The position numbers and the translations under genes were made by a program. Of a DNA stretch of 44,754 nucleotides, positions 1 through 7,469 are shown piece after piece. Source of the stretch: Sphingopyxis sp. (GTDB taxonomy: Bacteria; Pseudomonadota; Alphaproteobacteria; Sphingomonadales; Sphingomonadaceae); the NCBI GenBank assembly GCA_016793775.1, contig JAEULK010000004.1:1-44754 (forward strand). Reading direction: 5' to 3'. Under the pieces are notes generated by a model. It saw only the letters and a program-made list of their open reading frames with translations, had not been told where the DNA came from and did no database searches. Numbering within the stretch: the first letter of the stretch is position 1; the number at the start of each line of letters is the position of its first letter.

Positions 1-217
1 CCCATCGCTTGATGCGCTTCTCGCGCAGGATGGCGCTGTCCATGGTCTCATGGCGTTCGAACCAGACGAGCCGCTTGATCCCATATTCCTTGGTGTAGCC
101 GCCAAAGGTTTCGGCGCGATGTTGATGGATGCGCTGGACGACGTTCGACGTGACGCCGGTGTAGAGCGTGCCGTGCGACGACCGCGCGAGGATATAGACG
201 CAGGGATAGCGTTCCAT
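1..217 (-). CDS. GIY-YIG nuclease family protein (partial, 3' end outside window)
   Basis: The minus strand reads an open frame from an ATG at 217 to the window edge, 72 codons. It begins MERYPCVYILARSSHGTLYTG and contains the family pattern YVYI-x10-YTGVT seen here as CVYILARS, then LYTGVTSNVVQRI. The later residues HRAETFGGYTKEYGIKRLV, WFERHE and REKRIKRW match small stand-alone GIY-YIG proteins of about 90-100 residues (UPF0213 type). The family has a nuclease fold, but the cellular role of these short members is unclear. The C-terminal quarter is missing because the window stops. A forward open frame covers the same bases but has no family signature. The identification is confident; the function is not. 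Confidence 0.85.
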   Translation of the reverse strand, partial: MERYPCVYILARSSHGTLYTGVTSNVVQRIHQHRAETFGGYTKEYGIKRLVWFERHETMDSAILREKRIKRW

Positions 218-233
218 CGTCGCATCGAAAGAT

Positions 234-270
234 AAGGCAGGCCCCGGGTCAAGCCCGGGGTGACGATGGG
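234..270. repeat. Short palindromic repeat, CCCCGGGTCAAGCCCGGGG family
   Basis: A GC-rich palindrome lies between the GIY-YIG gene and the nucleosidase gene. The motif GGCCCCGGGTCAAGCCCGG is nearly repeated at 32515-32544, where it reads GGCCCCGGATCAAGTCCGG with the same flanks (AAGGCA before, GGTGACG after). A facing copy is at 32469-32490. It is an intergenic REP-like unit and may also act as a weak bidirectional terminator. Confidence 0.6.
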
Positions 271-298
271 GGATGTGACATTTCTTCCCTAACGCGCC

Positions 299-952
299 TC
301 ACAGCATCGCGACCAGTCTTTCGACCTCGGTCGCGGCCTGGCGCGCGGCGCGGAGAAGGTTGGCCTGGAAATCGCCGCCGCTCGCGTCATTGGCGTCGTC
401 GGTGACCGCCTTGATCGCGGCCCAGGGCTTGGCGAGCCGCGCCGCGACCTGCGCGACCGCGCCGACCTCCATGTCGACGAGCGTCGCGCCGAGATTGGCC
501 TTCAGATCGGCGGCGGCGTCGGGGCAGGCGACGAAACTGTCGCCGCTGGCGATGCGCGCGTGGGGGAGGCCGAGGCCGGGGTCGGGCATGGCGGCGAAAT
601 GCGCTTCGCCGGCCTCGCCCATCGGCCAGTCGCCGGCGCGGTAGCGGCGGAAGAGGCCGGGTTCGCTCGCGCCATAATCATGCTGCACCGCCTCGGCGAG
701 CCAATAGGCGCGGGCTGACGTTGCGCCGAGCGCGCCGCAGGTGCCGCTCATCAGGAGGATGTCGGCGTCGGCCGCGAACAGGCCGGCGGCGAGCGCGGCG
801 TTGACCTTGCCGAGGCCGCAGGTGGCGATGGTGATGGCGTGGCCGTTAGTCGCGAGGCGGCGGACGGGGAAAATGCCGTGGATGGGGGTGCTGGTGCCGG
901 GGAAGAGGGCGTCGGCCTCTTCGGCGAGGGCGGCGAGGATGAGGAGGGTCAT
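299..952 (-). CDS. mtnN: 5'-methylthioadenosine/S-adenosylhomocysteine nucleosidase
   Basis: This 217-residue phosphorylase-superfamily protein is of the MTAN/Pfs type. It cleaves the glycosidic bond of methylthioadenosine and S-adenosylhomocysteine, giving adenine plus the thioribose product, and so recycles inhibitory by-products of SAM use in the cytoplasm. Visible family marks are an N-terminal strand ending in Glu11-Glu12 (AALAEEADALF), the glycine-rich CGLGKVNAAL at about 45-54, ASGDSFV at 135-141, LVDMEVGAVAQVA around Glu162, which would bind the ribose, and the catalytic Asp region KAVTDDAND at about 181-189. Length is slightly below the usual 225-235 residues. It stands alone on the minus strand. 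A hopanoid-type or generic purine phosphorylase is a less likely alternative. Confidence 0.82.
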   Translation of the reverse strand: MTLLILAALAEEADALFPGTSTPIHGIFPVRRLATNGHAITIATCGLGKVNAALAAGLFAADADILLMSGTCGALGATSARAYWLAEAVQHDYGASEPGLFRRYRAGDWPMGEAGEAHFAAMPDPGLGLPHARIASGDSFVACPDAAADLKANLGATLVDMEVGAVAQVAARLAKPWAAIKAVTDDANDASGGDFQANLLRAARQAATEVERLVAML

Positions 953-994
953 GGGGCGGGTTTAGCGGCAATCCCATAGGCCGCAAAAACAAAC

Positions 995-1084
995 CGTCGC
1001 CCCCGCGAAGGCGGGGGCCGTGGTCCGCCTGATCTGGACCCATCGCGTAAACCGACAGCGGCCCCCGCCTTCGCGGGGGCGACG
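995..1084. repeat. Paired 25-bp inverted repeat (REP/BIME-like), copy 1
   Basis: Two perfect 25-bp inverted arms at 995-1019 and 1060-1084, each itself a hairpin of the form CCCCCGCGAAGGCGGGGG, enclose a 40-bp spacer. A second copy with the same left arm and a shared spacer string GCGTAAACCG sits at 43663-43750. The element fills the gap between divergently transcribed genes. Confidence 0.8.
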
Positions 1085-1125
1085 ATGACCTTGCCAACCC
1101 GCCCTTCGCCCGCCATCGCTGCGCC

Positions 1126-2085
1126 ATGCTCTCCCGCCTCTTTCCCGACCGTTTCGTCCCGCTCCTCCTCGCGACGATATTGCTCGCCAGCCTGCTACCC
1201 GTCCGCGGGGCGGCAGTACCTGTCGCACAGGGCATTTCGACGGCGGCGGTGGTGTTCCTGTTTTTCCTCAACGGCGTGCGGCTGCCGCGGGGCGAGGTGC
1301 TGCACGGTATCCGCAACTGGAAATTGCAGGGCGGCGCGCTGGGCTTTTGCTTCGGGGTCATGGCGCTGTTCGGGCTGGGCGCGCAGGCGGCGACCGCGGC
1401 TTTCCTGCCCGCGACGCTGGCGCTCGGCTTCCTGTTTCTCGGCATCCTGCCCTCGACGGTGCAGTCGGCGACCGCCGCAAGTTCGATGGCGGGGGGAAAT
1501 GTCGCGGCGAGCGTCGTTGCGGCGGCGCTGCTCAACCTGATCGGGGTCGCGGCCTCGCCCTTGCTGTTCGCGGGCCTGGCGGGGAGCGCGGGCGAGATTC
1601 ATGGCGAGGCGGTGCTGCGCATCGTCGCGATCCTGCTGCTGCCCTTTGTCGCGGGACAATTGGTGCAGCGCCGGCTGCGGCCGTGGGTGCTGGCGCACAA
1701 GGGACTGGCGACGGTGATGGACCGCAGCGCGATCGCGATCGCGGTCTATGTCGCCTTTTCGGCCGCCGTGGTCGCGGGCATCTGGCAATTGCTCGACGCG
1801 CGCGAGATCGCCATCGTGTTCGGTGTCGTGGGCGTGCTGCTGGCGCTGGCGTTCGGCGGGGCGTGGGCGCTGGGCGCGCGGCTCAAGCTGGCGCGCGGCG
1901 ACCGGATCACCCTGCTCTTTTCGGGGGCGCAGAAGAGCATCGCGGTCGGCGCGCCGCTCGCCGCGACGCTGTTTCCGCCCGCGGTCGCGGGCATGGTGCT
2001 GGTGCCGATCCTTGTCTATCATATGGCGCAGCTGATCCTGTCGGCCTGGCTGGCGCCGGTGCTGAACGGGGCCGATCGAGTGTAA
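1126..2085 (+). CDS. Bile acid:sodium symporter family (SBF-like, YfeH type) membrane transporter
   Basis: This 319-residue, very hydrophobic protein has about nine to ten predicted membrane segments. It matches the SBF-like / DUF4137 branch of the bile acid:sodium symporter superfamily in length, in its opening (LFPDRFVPLLLATILLASLLP) and in conserved pieces such as FFLNGVRLP at about 48-56, LGILPSTVQSATAASSMAGGN at about 107-127 and FSGAQKSIAVGAPLA near 260-275. Members of this branch are inner-membrane carriers of uncertain substrate, so no substrate is assigned. It starts with ATG just after the REP element and has no co-oriented partner nearby. Confidence 0.8.
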   Translation: MLSRLFPDRFVPLLLATILLASLLPVRGAAVPVAQGISTAAVVFLFFLNGVRLPRGEVLHGIRNWKLQGGALGFCFGVMALFGLGAQAATAAFLPATLALGFLFLGILPSTVQSATAASSMAGGNVAASVVAAALLNLIGVAASPLLFAGLAGSAGEIHGEAVLRIVAILLLPFVAGQLVQRRLRPWVLAHKGLATVMDRSAIAIAVYVAFSAAVVAGIWQLLDAREIAIVFGVVGVLLALAFGGAWALGARLKLARGDRITLLFSGAQKSIAVGAPLAATLFPPAVAGMVLVPILVYHMAQLILSAWLAPVLNGADRV

Positions 2086-2161
2086 TGCTTGAATAACACA
2101 GTGCCGCATGCCATATAGGCAGGCGGCCCGTCACGAACCTGGGGGCCCGAAAGGAACGGAA

Positions 2162-3373
2162 ATGAGTGAGCAGACCGCCACCGCGACGGCGACCGACGAC
2201 CTGAAGCTGACCCCGCCCGATCCGGTGCCTGTGGTGTCGCCCGAAAAGGCCGCGGGGCTGGTGTCGCTGTCGACCGAGCAGAAATCGAAGCTGGAGGAAC
2301 GCGTCGACGGCTTTATCGACGACCTGGTCGCGCAGGACGAGAACAGCCCCGAATTCGGCCAGCGCATCGACCAGATCACCAATATGGGCCGCAAGGAAAT
2401 GCTGGAGGCGGCGAACCAGTCGAACCGCTTCCTCGACCGGCCGGTCAAGTCGATGGCGCGCGACAGCGACATCGGGCTGAACCTGATCGAACTGCGCAAC
2501 ACCGTCGAGCGGCTCGACCCGTCGGCGAACGGGAAGCTGCTGTCGAAGCGCGGGTTCCTGGACAAGATTTTCGGGAGCAGCGTCACCAATTATTTCGGGC
2601 AATATAAAAGCGCGCAGTCGCATATCAGTGGCGTGCTCAACGCCTTGTCGAACGGCAAGGACGAGCTGATCATGGACAATGCGGCGATCGACGTCGAGCG
2701 GCGCAAGCTGTGGGAGGCGATGGGCAAGCTGGAGCAGATGATCCACATCGCCCAGACGCTCGACGCGCGGCTGGAGGCGAAGGCCGAGGAGCTCGACGCG
2801 ACCAATCCCGCGAAAGCCAAGGTGCTGCGCGAAAATGCGCTCTTCTATGCGCGGCAGCGGACGCAGGATCTGCTCACGCAGATGGCGGTGACGGTGCAGG
2901 GCTATCTGGCGCTCGACCTGGTGAAGAAGAACAATATCGAGCTGGTGAAGGGGGTCGATCGCGCGAGCACGACCACCGTCGGCGCGCTCAAGACCGCGAT
3001 CACCGTCGCGCAGGCGATGACCAACCAGAAGCTCGTCCTCGAACAGATCACCGCGCTGAATACGACGACCGCGAACATCATCGACGGCACCTCGAAGATG
3101 CTGAAGGACAATAGCGCGCGCATCCACGAGCAGGCCGCGTCGAGCACCATCCCGATGGAGACGCTGAGCCGCGCCTTCCAGAATATCTATGACACGATGG
3201 ACGCGATCGACACCTTCAAGCTGAAGGCGCTCGACAGCATGAAGACCACGGTCCAGTCGCTGGAGGGCGAAGTGGCCAAATCGAAGGGCTATATCGCGCG
3301 CGCCGAGGGCGCGAGCCAGGCGCAGGCGAGCGTCGGCGGCGCCGACAGCCCGCTCGCCTCGCTCGAAGCATGA
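2162..3373 (+). CDS. telA: Toxic anion resistance protein TelA family
   Basis: The frame is open from 2108, but the ATG at 2162 is preferred because GGAACGGAA lies just before it, giving 403 residues. The protein is mostly helical and hydrophilic, with DRPVKSMARDSDIGLNLIELR at about 85-105 and NGKDELIMDNAAIDVERRKLW at about 160-180, both typical of the TelA/KlaA family. The C-terminal half (AVTVQGYLALDLVKKNNIELV, ITALNTTTANIIDGTSKML) also fits. TelA was first linked to tellurite resistance on plasmids; chromosomal copies are linked to envelope stress and antibiotic tolerance, with the mechanism unknown. It overlaps the next gene by 4 bp (ATGA), matching the TelA/XpaC pairing known in Bacillus. 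Confidence 0.87.
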   Translation: MSEQTATATATDDLKLTPPDPVPVVSPEKAAGLVSLSTEQKSKLEERVDGFIDDLVAQDENSPEFGQRIDQITNMGRKEMLEAANQSNRFLDRPVKSMARDSDIGLNLIELRNTVERLDPSANGKLLSKRGFLDKIFGSSVTNYFGQYKSAQSHISGVLNALSNGKDELIMDNAAIDVERRKLWEAMGKLEQMIHIAQTLDARLEAKAEELDATNPAKAKVLRENALFYARQRTQDLLTQMAVTVQGYLALDLVKKNNIELVKGVDRASTTTVGALKTAITVAQAMTNQKLVLEQITALNTTTANIIDGTSKMLKDNSARIHEQAASSTIPMETLSRAFQNIYDTMDAIDTFKLKALDSMKTTVQSLEGEVAKSKGYIARAEGASQAQASVGGADSPLASLEA

Positions 3374-4104
3374 CCGCGATGACGATGAGCGAGGTCGACA
3401 AGGTCCGCGCGCTGGGCAATGCCGCGATCGAACGGTCACGCGAGCGGCGGCGCCCGATCGGGACCAAGAGCGTCGCGCTGCGCCGCCAGCATCTGTACAA
3501 GAAGCTGGGGCGCGTGCTGGTCGCCGCGGGCGTCGTGCTGCTCGGCGCGGCGGTGTTCGGGCTGCTGATCCAGCCGCTGGGTTTCGCCGGGCTGCTCGCG
3601 CTGACCGTGCTGCTGATCGGCGTGGCGGTGCTGTTCGGGCGCTCGCCCTTTCCCGAGCCGCAGCAGGCCGATCTGCCCAAGACCGATTTGAAGCAGCTCG
3701 CGGGGCGCACCGAAATCTGGCTCGAGGCGCAGCGCCCCGCGCTGCCCGCACCCGCGCGCCAGCTCGTCGACGGGATCGGGGTGCAGCTCGACCTGCTCGC
3801 GCCGCAGCTCCAGACGCTCGATGCGTCGAGCCCGGCCGCGTCGAATATCCGCAAGCTGGTCGGCGAGGATCTGCCCGAGCTGGTCGCGGGGTACCAGCGC
3901 ATCCCGGCGGGGCTGCGCGGCGAGGCGCATGCCGGGCGGACGCCCGACGAGACCCTGGTGGGCGGGCTGAAGACGCTGGAGAGCGAGATCGGCCATGCCG
4001 CGCGCAGCCTGGCGGCGGGCGAGCTCGACAAGCTGGCGACGCGCGAGCGCTATTTGCAGCTCAAATATCAGGGCGTCGGCGACGAGGATTTGACCGCCCG
4101 CTGA
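3370..4104 (+). CDS. XpaC-like membrane protein, partner of TelA
   Basis: This 244-residue protein starts within the telA stop (ATGA overlap), so the two are translationally coupled. Residues 1-40 are basic and soluble. Two adjacent membrane helices follow at about 42-65 (VLVAAGVVLLGAAVFGLLI) and 68-90 (GFAGLLALTVLLIGVAVLF), then a helical cytoplasmic tail of about 150 residues. This layout and the pairing match the XpaC family (5-bromo-4-chloroindolyl phosphate hydrolysis family, a historical name), whose members sit next to TelA in Firmicutes. The family call rests on layout and context more than on sequence. Its role is probably a membrane anchor or partner for TelA. Confidence 0.55.
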   Translation: MTAMTMSEVDKVRALGNAAIERSRERRRPIGTKSVALRRQHLYKKLGRVLVAAGVVLLGAAVFGLLIQPLGFAGLLALTVLLIGVAVLFGRSPFPEPQQADLPKTDLKQLAGRTEIWLEAQRPALPAPARQLVDGIGVQLDLLAPQLQTLDASSPAASNIRKLVGEDLPELVAGYQRIPAGLRGEAHAGRTPDETLVGGLKTLESEIGHAARSLAAGELDKLATRERYLQLKYQGVGDEDLTAR

Positions 4105-4264
4105 TCTTGCCGGGCCTTTCCACTCCCCGCCGCCCGACCTGGCGTTATGCGGCGGGGGCGATCCGTTGATCGGGGCGGTGTGGGGGACGACGGCGGTTTG
4201 CGGGGGGTGAAAAAGGGCGATCCTCTCCACGTGCGGCGAGGATTTTAGCGGTGGCCTGCAGGCC

Positions 4265-4603
4265 CTAAACCCCGCGCAACCTTTGCGTACCGCCGAACCA
4301 CAGCAGCAGCACGAGCAGCAAAGGCGGCGCGAGGCCCCATTCGGCGGGGCCGGCGAGCGGGGCGAGGAGCGGCGTGCCCGAGAGCAGCCAGAGGCCGGCG
4401 AGCAGCGCCGCGACCGCGAGCGCCTCGAAGGCGAAGCTGGCCCAGAAGCGCGCGCGGGCGCGGGCATAGGCCGCCTGGGCATCGATCGCGCGGTCGACCT
4501 GGACGGCGAAGGCGCGATCGCCGGCGCGCGCGGGCGGCGCGAGCATGGCGGCCAAGAAGGCATCGGGCATCGCGTCCATCGCGCTGTCGTCCGGGCCGGT
4601 CAT
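4265..4603 (-). CDS. Small two-helix membrane protein, downstream of ECF sigma factor
   Basis: This 112-residue protein starts in an ATGA overlap with the sigma factor gene. Its N-terminal 50 residues are acidic to mixed and helical (MTGPDDSAMDAMPDAFLAAM), followed by two membrane segments at about 55-72 (FAFEALAVAALLAGLWLLS) and 84-103 (WGLAPPLLLVLLLWFGG). The position directly after an ECF sigma gene and the short cytoplasmic N-terminus followed by membrane helices suggest an anti-sigma or sensor role. It has no recognisable ASD/ZAS zinc motif (HxxxCxxC is absent), so this is inference only. Confidence 0.6.
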   Translation of the reverse strand: MTGPDDSAMDAMPDAFLAAMLAPPARAGDRAFAVQVDRAIDAQAAYARARARFWASFAFEALAVAALLAGLWLLSGTPLLAPLAGPAEWGLAPPLLLVLLLWFGGTQRLRGV

Positions 4604-5148
4604 GTCGCGCCTCCTTCGCCGATCAATTTCTGCGCCTTGGCGCGGCCGCGCAAGACCAAAGATTTGAGCGTGCCGAGCGGCACACCCATGATCTCCGCCG
4701 CCTCGCCATGCGAGCAGCCATGGCCGAAGCAGAGGGTGAGCGCGGCGCGTTCCTGGGCCGAGAGCGTGGCGAGCAGCCGGTCGGCGTCGATCGCGGCGTC
4801 GGTGGCGCCGTGCGGGGTGCTGCTGGTCGGGGCGGCGTCACGGAGGCCAAGCGCTTCGCGGCGCTGCGCGGTGCGGCGCTGGTCGAGGAACAGGCGCCAG
4901 CCAATCCCCATGACCCAGGCGGCATAGCTCCCCTGCCCGCGATAGTCGCCGGCGCGGTTCCAGGCGCGCCCGAATGCCTCCTGTGCCAGGTCGTCGCCGT
5001 CAGCGGCGTTGCCCGCGGCGCGCGCGAGGAAGGCACGCAAGCGCCCCTCGTGCCGGAGCACGAGGAGCTGGAAAGCGGCGCGGTCTCCCCCGGCAACGCG
5101 CTGGTTGAGGGCCCAATCCTGATCGGGAGCGTCCTCATCCGAGCTCAG
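4600..5148 (-). CDS. ECF-family RNA polymerase sigma factor
   Basis: This is a compact extracytoplasmic-function sigma factor. Region 2 is seen in GNAADGDDLAQEAFGRAW and GSYAAWVMGIGWRLFLDQRR; region 4 in LSAQERAALTLCFGHGCSH, GEAAEIMGVPLGTLKSLVLR and GRAKAQKL. Start choice is a real problem. The first ATG/GTG/TTG in frame is a GTG at 5061, which gives 153 residues but cuts into region 2.1. The frame continues upstream with convincing sequence (DWALNQRVAGGDRAAFQLL) to an in-frame CTG at 5148 (LSSDEDAPDQ), giving 182 residues. The ATG at 5138, which overlaps the stop of the preceding gene as ATGA, is in another frame. I give the CTG start; a conservative annotation would be 4600-5061. Confidence 0.8.
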   Translation of the reverse strand: MSSDEDAPDQDWALNQRVAGGDRAAFQLLVLRHEGRLRAFLARAAGNAADGDDLAQEAFGRAWNRAGDYRGQGSYAAWVMGIGWRLFLDQRRTAQRREALGLRDAAPTSSTPHGATDAAIDADRLLATLSAQERAALTLCFGHGCSHGEAAEIMGVPLGTLKSLVLRGRAKAQKLIGEGGAT

Positions 5149-5746
5149 CGGCCCGCTCCTGGGCCGCCGCCGCGCGCGCGAGGCGGCGGCGGAGGAGCAA
5201 CGCGATGCCGACGAAGGCGGGGAAGAGCGCGGCGCCGGCCGCAGCGCGGATCAGCTGCTCATGCCCCTGGATCAGCCCGAAGCCCGCCATGGCGAGGCCG
5301 ATCGCGATGAGGACCAGCGCGTTGCGATCCTCGTTGCTGCCGTTGCCGGCGGTGCCGCCACCGGGCATGGCGAGATGCTCATAGGGCTTGTTGAGCTTGT
5401 CGATCAGCGGCGCGACCGCGTCGGACTTCGCATCGAGCGCGCGGCGGATCGAGCGATGCAGCATCCAGGCGTGGATCAGCCGCGCGAGCAGGAAGAAACC
5501 CACGACGAACAGTGCCACCATCGTGATATTTTCCATCAGGCGGAAAAAGCCGTCGCTGACCGCGACGAATTCGGTGGTCGGCGGCGGTGGGGGCAGGAAG
5601 GCGGCGATGTCGCGCGGGTCGATATAGGCGGCGACCTCGGCGGGGCTGAGGGGCTGCATCGGCACCGCGACCGGCGCGGCGGCGACGGCGGCGGGCGGCG
5701 GGGCCGCAGCGGTGGCGGCCTGGGTCGCGGCCAATAAGTGCAACAT
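5135..5746 (-). CDS. DUF6249-like membrane protein at head of ECF sigma cassette
   Basis: The frame opens at 5860, but the ATG at 5746 is chosen because GGGAGAAAAACA precedes it; this gives 203 residues. The first 20-25 residues form a signal-like segment, followed by an Ala/Pro-rich linker. A membrane helix lies at about 73-95 (ITMVALFVVGFFLLARLI), a cytoplasmic helix with HRSIRRALDAKSDAVAPLID follows, and two more membrane segments lie in the last 60 residues. The arrangement resembles DUF6249 proteins often encoded beside ECF sigma factors in sphingomonads. It is the first gene of a three-gene minus-strand unit, and its stop lies within the sigma factor reading frame. Function is unknown; a membrane sensor feeding the sigma factor is possible. 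Confidence 0.65.
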   Translation of the reverse strand: MLHLLAATQAATAAAPPPAAVAAAPVAVPMQPLSPAEVAAYIDPRDIAAFLPPPPPTTEFVAVSDGFFRLMENITMVALFVVGFFLLARLIHAWMLHRSIRRALDAKSDAVAPLIDKLNKPYEHLAMPGGGTAGNGSNEDRNALVLIAIGLAMAGFGLIQGHEQLIRAAAGAALFPAFVGIALLLRRRLARAAAAQERAAELG

Positions 5747-5950
5747 TGTTTTTCTCCCTGCATGCCCCGAGGGCCATGGTGAAACCACAGGCGGCGACCG
5801 CGGGCAAGGCCGGTCTGGCGGGGCGCCCCGGGGAGAGCGAAGGCCGCCGACGGACCGCATCGCGGCCGCCGCAAGGACCGACTGTTTGGGCCGGTCAGGG
5901 AGTAGACGGTGCGGGGGATGCGTTTGGATGCGGGGGAGCAGAAAAATTCT

Positions 5951-6037
5951 TCGTCATTGCGAGGAGCCGGAGGCGACGCGGCAACCCAGAGCAGGCGTGA
6001 ACCGCTCTGGATTGCTTCGCTACGCTCGCAATGACGG
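5951..6037. repeat. Palindromic intergenic repeat, TCATTGCGAGGAGCC type
   Basis: The left end CGTCATTGCGAGGAGCCGG and the right end GCTTCGCTACGCTCGCAATG form an imperfect inverted repeat of about 85 bp. It lies in the gap between the efflux channel gene and the sigma cassette. Sequences of this type, with TCATTGCGAG...CTCGCAATGA ends, are common intergenic repeats in many proteobacteria. No coding content was seen in 5747-6054 apart from this repeat. Confidence 0.6.
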
Positions 6038-6054
6038 GGTTTGGGCGGGCAACC

Positions 6055-7458
6055 TCAGCTGGCGTTCCATCGCCCACCCAAGGCCCGGAACAGGTCCACC
6101 TGCGCGTCGGCGATCCTTGCGTCCGCCAGCGCCAGCGCGCCTTCCGCCTCGGCGAAGGTGCGTTCGGCGTCGAGCGCGGCGAGACCGTCGATCGCGCCTT
6201 CGCGCTGCTGGGCGCGGGTGATCTTTACCGCGACCTCGGCCTGGTTGCGCGCCGATTGCAGCGCGGTGCGGCGATCGAGCATATGCGCGTAGGAGGAGAG
6301 CGCGGTCTCGGTCTCCTCGAGCGCGCGCAGCACGGTGCCGTCGAAACTCGCGAGCGACGCCTGGGTGTCGGCCTCGGCCCGCGCGATGCGACCGCGGATC
6401 GCCTCCTGATTGCCGAAGCTCCAGTTGATCAGCGGGCCGAGCAGCCAGCGCAGCGGGCCGCCGCCGAACAGGTCGCCGAGGCCGCCGCTGGTCTGGCCGA
6501 TCGAGCCGCCGAGCGTGACGCGCGGATAGAGATCGGCGGTCGCGACCCCGATGCGCGCGGTGTCGGCGGCGAGGCGGCGTTCGGCGGCGGCGACGTCGGG
6601 GCGCCTTGCTAGCAGCGCCGCCCCATCGCCAACCGGGATCGGCTGGTCGAGGCGCAGTGTCGTCGTGCGCGCGGCGGCGATCGGCGGCAGGTCGGCGGGG
6701 GTGCGCCCGGTGAGCGTCGCGAGCCGGAACAGCGCGGCGTCGCGCTCGGCGGCGATCGCCGGGATGTCGGCGGCGCGCTGGTCGCGCAAGGCCGCGACGC
6801 GCGCGGTGTCGAGGCGGGTGGTGAGCCCGACCTCGGCGCGGCGTGCGGTGAGTTTCACCGACTGGTCGAGCAAGGCGACGATGCGTTCGGCGACGGCCAG
6901 GCGCTCGGCCGAGGAAGCGGCGTCGGCATAGGCGCGCGCGGTTTCGGCGACGACGGTGACGCGCACCGCGTCGGCCTCGGCCTCGGCGGCGGCGACATCG
7001 CCGCGTGCCGCCTCGACCCCGCGGCCGACGCGGCCGAACAGGTCGATCTCGTAGCCGACGGCGAGCCCGGCATCGACCTGCCACCCCTCGCGGTCGGCGC
7101 CCGCGGGTACCTGGCCTTGGCTGGCGCGGCCGTAGGTGGCGCCGGCGCTGAAGTTGGTGCTGGGCAGGCGGTCGCCGCGGACTTCGCGGAGCGCCGCGCG
7201 CGCCTTGGCGATGCGCGCCACCGCGACGCGGACGTCGGTGTTGGCGGCGAGCGCGTCTGCGACTAGCGTGTCGAGCACCGGGTCGTCGTAGAGCCGCCAC
7301 CAATCGGCGTCGGCGGGCGCGGCGGTGGTGACCCCGGCCTTGGTCGAGAGGAAGGGGCCGGACGCCGTCACGGGGGAGGAGGGTGCGGCGAAGTCCGGCC
7401 CGACCGCGCACGCCGCGAGGGTCAGCGCGGATACGGTGGCGATGAGAAAATTGCGCAT
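6055..7458 (-). CDS. RND efflux outer-membrane channel lipoprotein, NodT/OprM family
   Basis: This 467-residue TolC-like protein forms the outer-membrane exit duct of the tripartite pump encoded upstream. A lipoprotein signal is visible (MRNFLIATVSALTLAAC with Cys17 as the lipidated residue), followed by AVGPDFAAP, the usual start of NodT-family channels. Two outer membrane efflux repeats follow, with the family pieces DADWWRLYDDPVLDTLVADAL at about 54-75, YEIDLFGRVGRGVEAARGDV at about 143-162 and LINWSFGNQEAIRGRIARAEA near 343-363. Start: ATG at 7458 with AAGGAG seven bases before. It is the last gene of the operon, 11 bp after the permease stop. Confidence 0.92.
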   Translation of the reverse strand: MRNFLIATVSALTLAACAVGPDFAAPSSPVTASGPFLSTKAGVTTAAPADADWWRLYDDPVLDTLVADALAANTDVRVAVARIAKARAALREVRGDRLPSTNFSAGATYGRASQGQVPAGADREGWQVDAGLAVGYEIDLFGRVGRGVEAARGDVAAAEAEADAVRVTVVAETARAYADAASSAERLAVAERIVALLDQSVKLTARRAEVGLTTRLDTARVAALRDQRAADIPAIAAERDAALFRLATLTGRTPADLPPIAAARTTTLRLDQPIPVGDGAALLARRPDVAAAERRLAADTARIGVATADLYPRVTLGGSIGQTSGGLGDLFGGGPLRWLLGPLINWSFGNQEAIRGRIARAEADTQASLASFDGTVLRALEETETALSSYAHMLDRRTALQSARNQAEVAVKITRAQQREGAIDGLAALDAERTFAEAEGALALADARIADAQVDLFRALGGRWNAS

Positions 7459-7469
7459 GGGCTTTCTCC

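Noticed and set aside
50-235. A 61-codon forward open frame at the left edge
   Set aside because: The minus strand encodes a clear GIY-YIG protein over the same bases.
1907-3751. A 614-codon minus-strand open frame opposite telA
   Set aside because: Low-complexity Arg/Ala-rich antisense translation.
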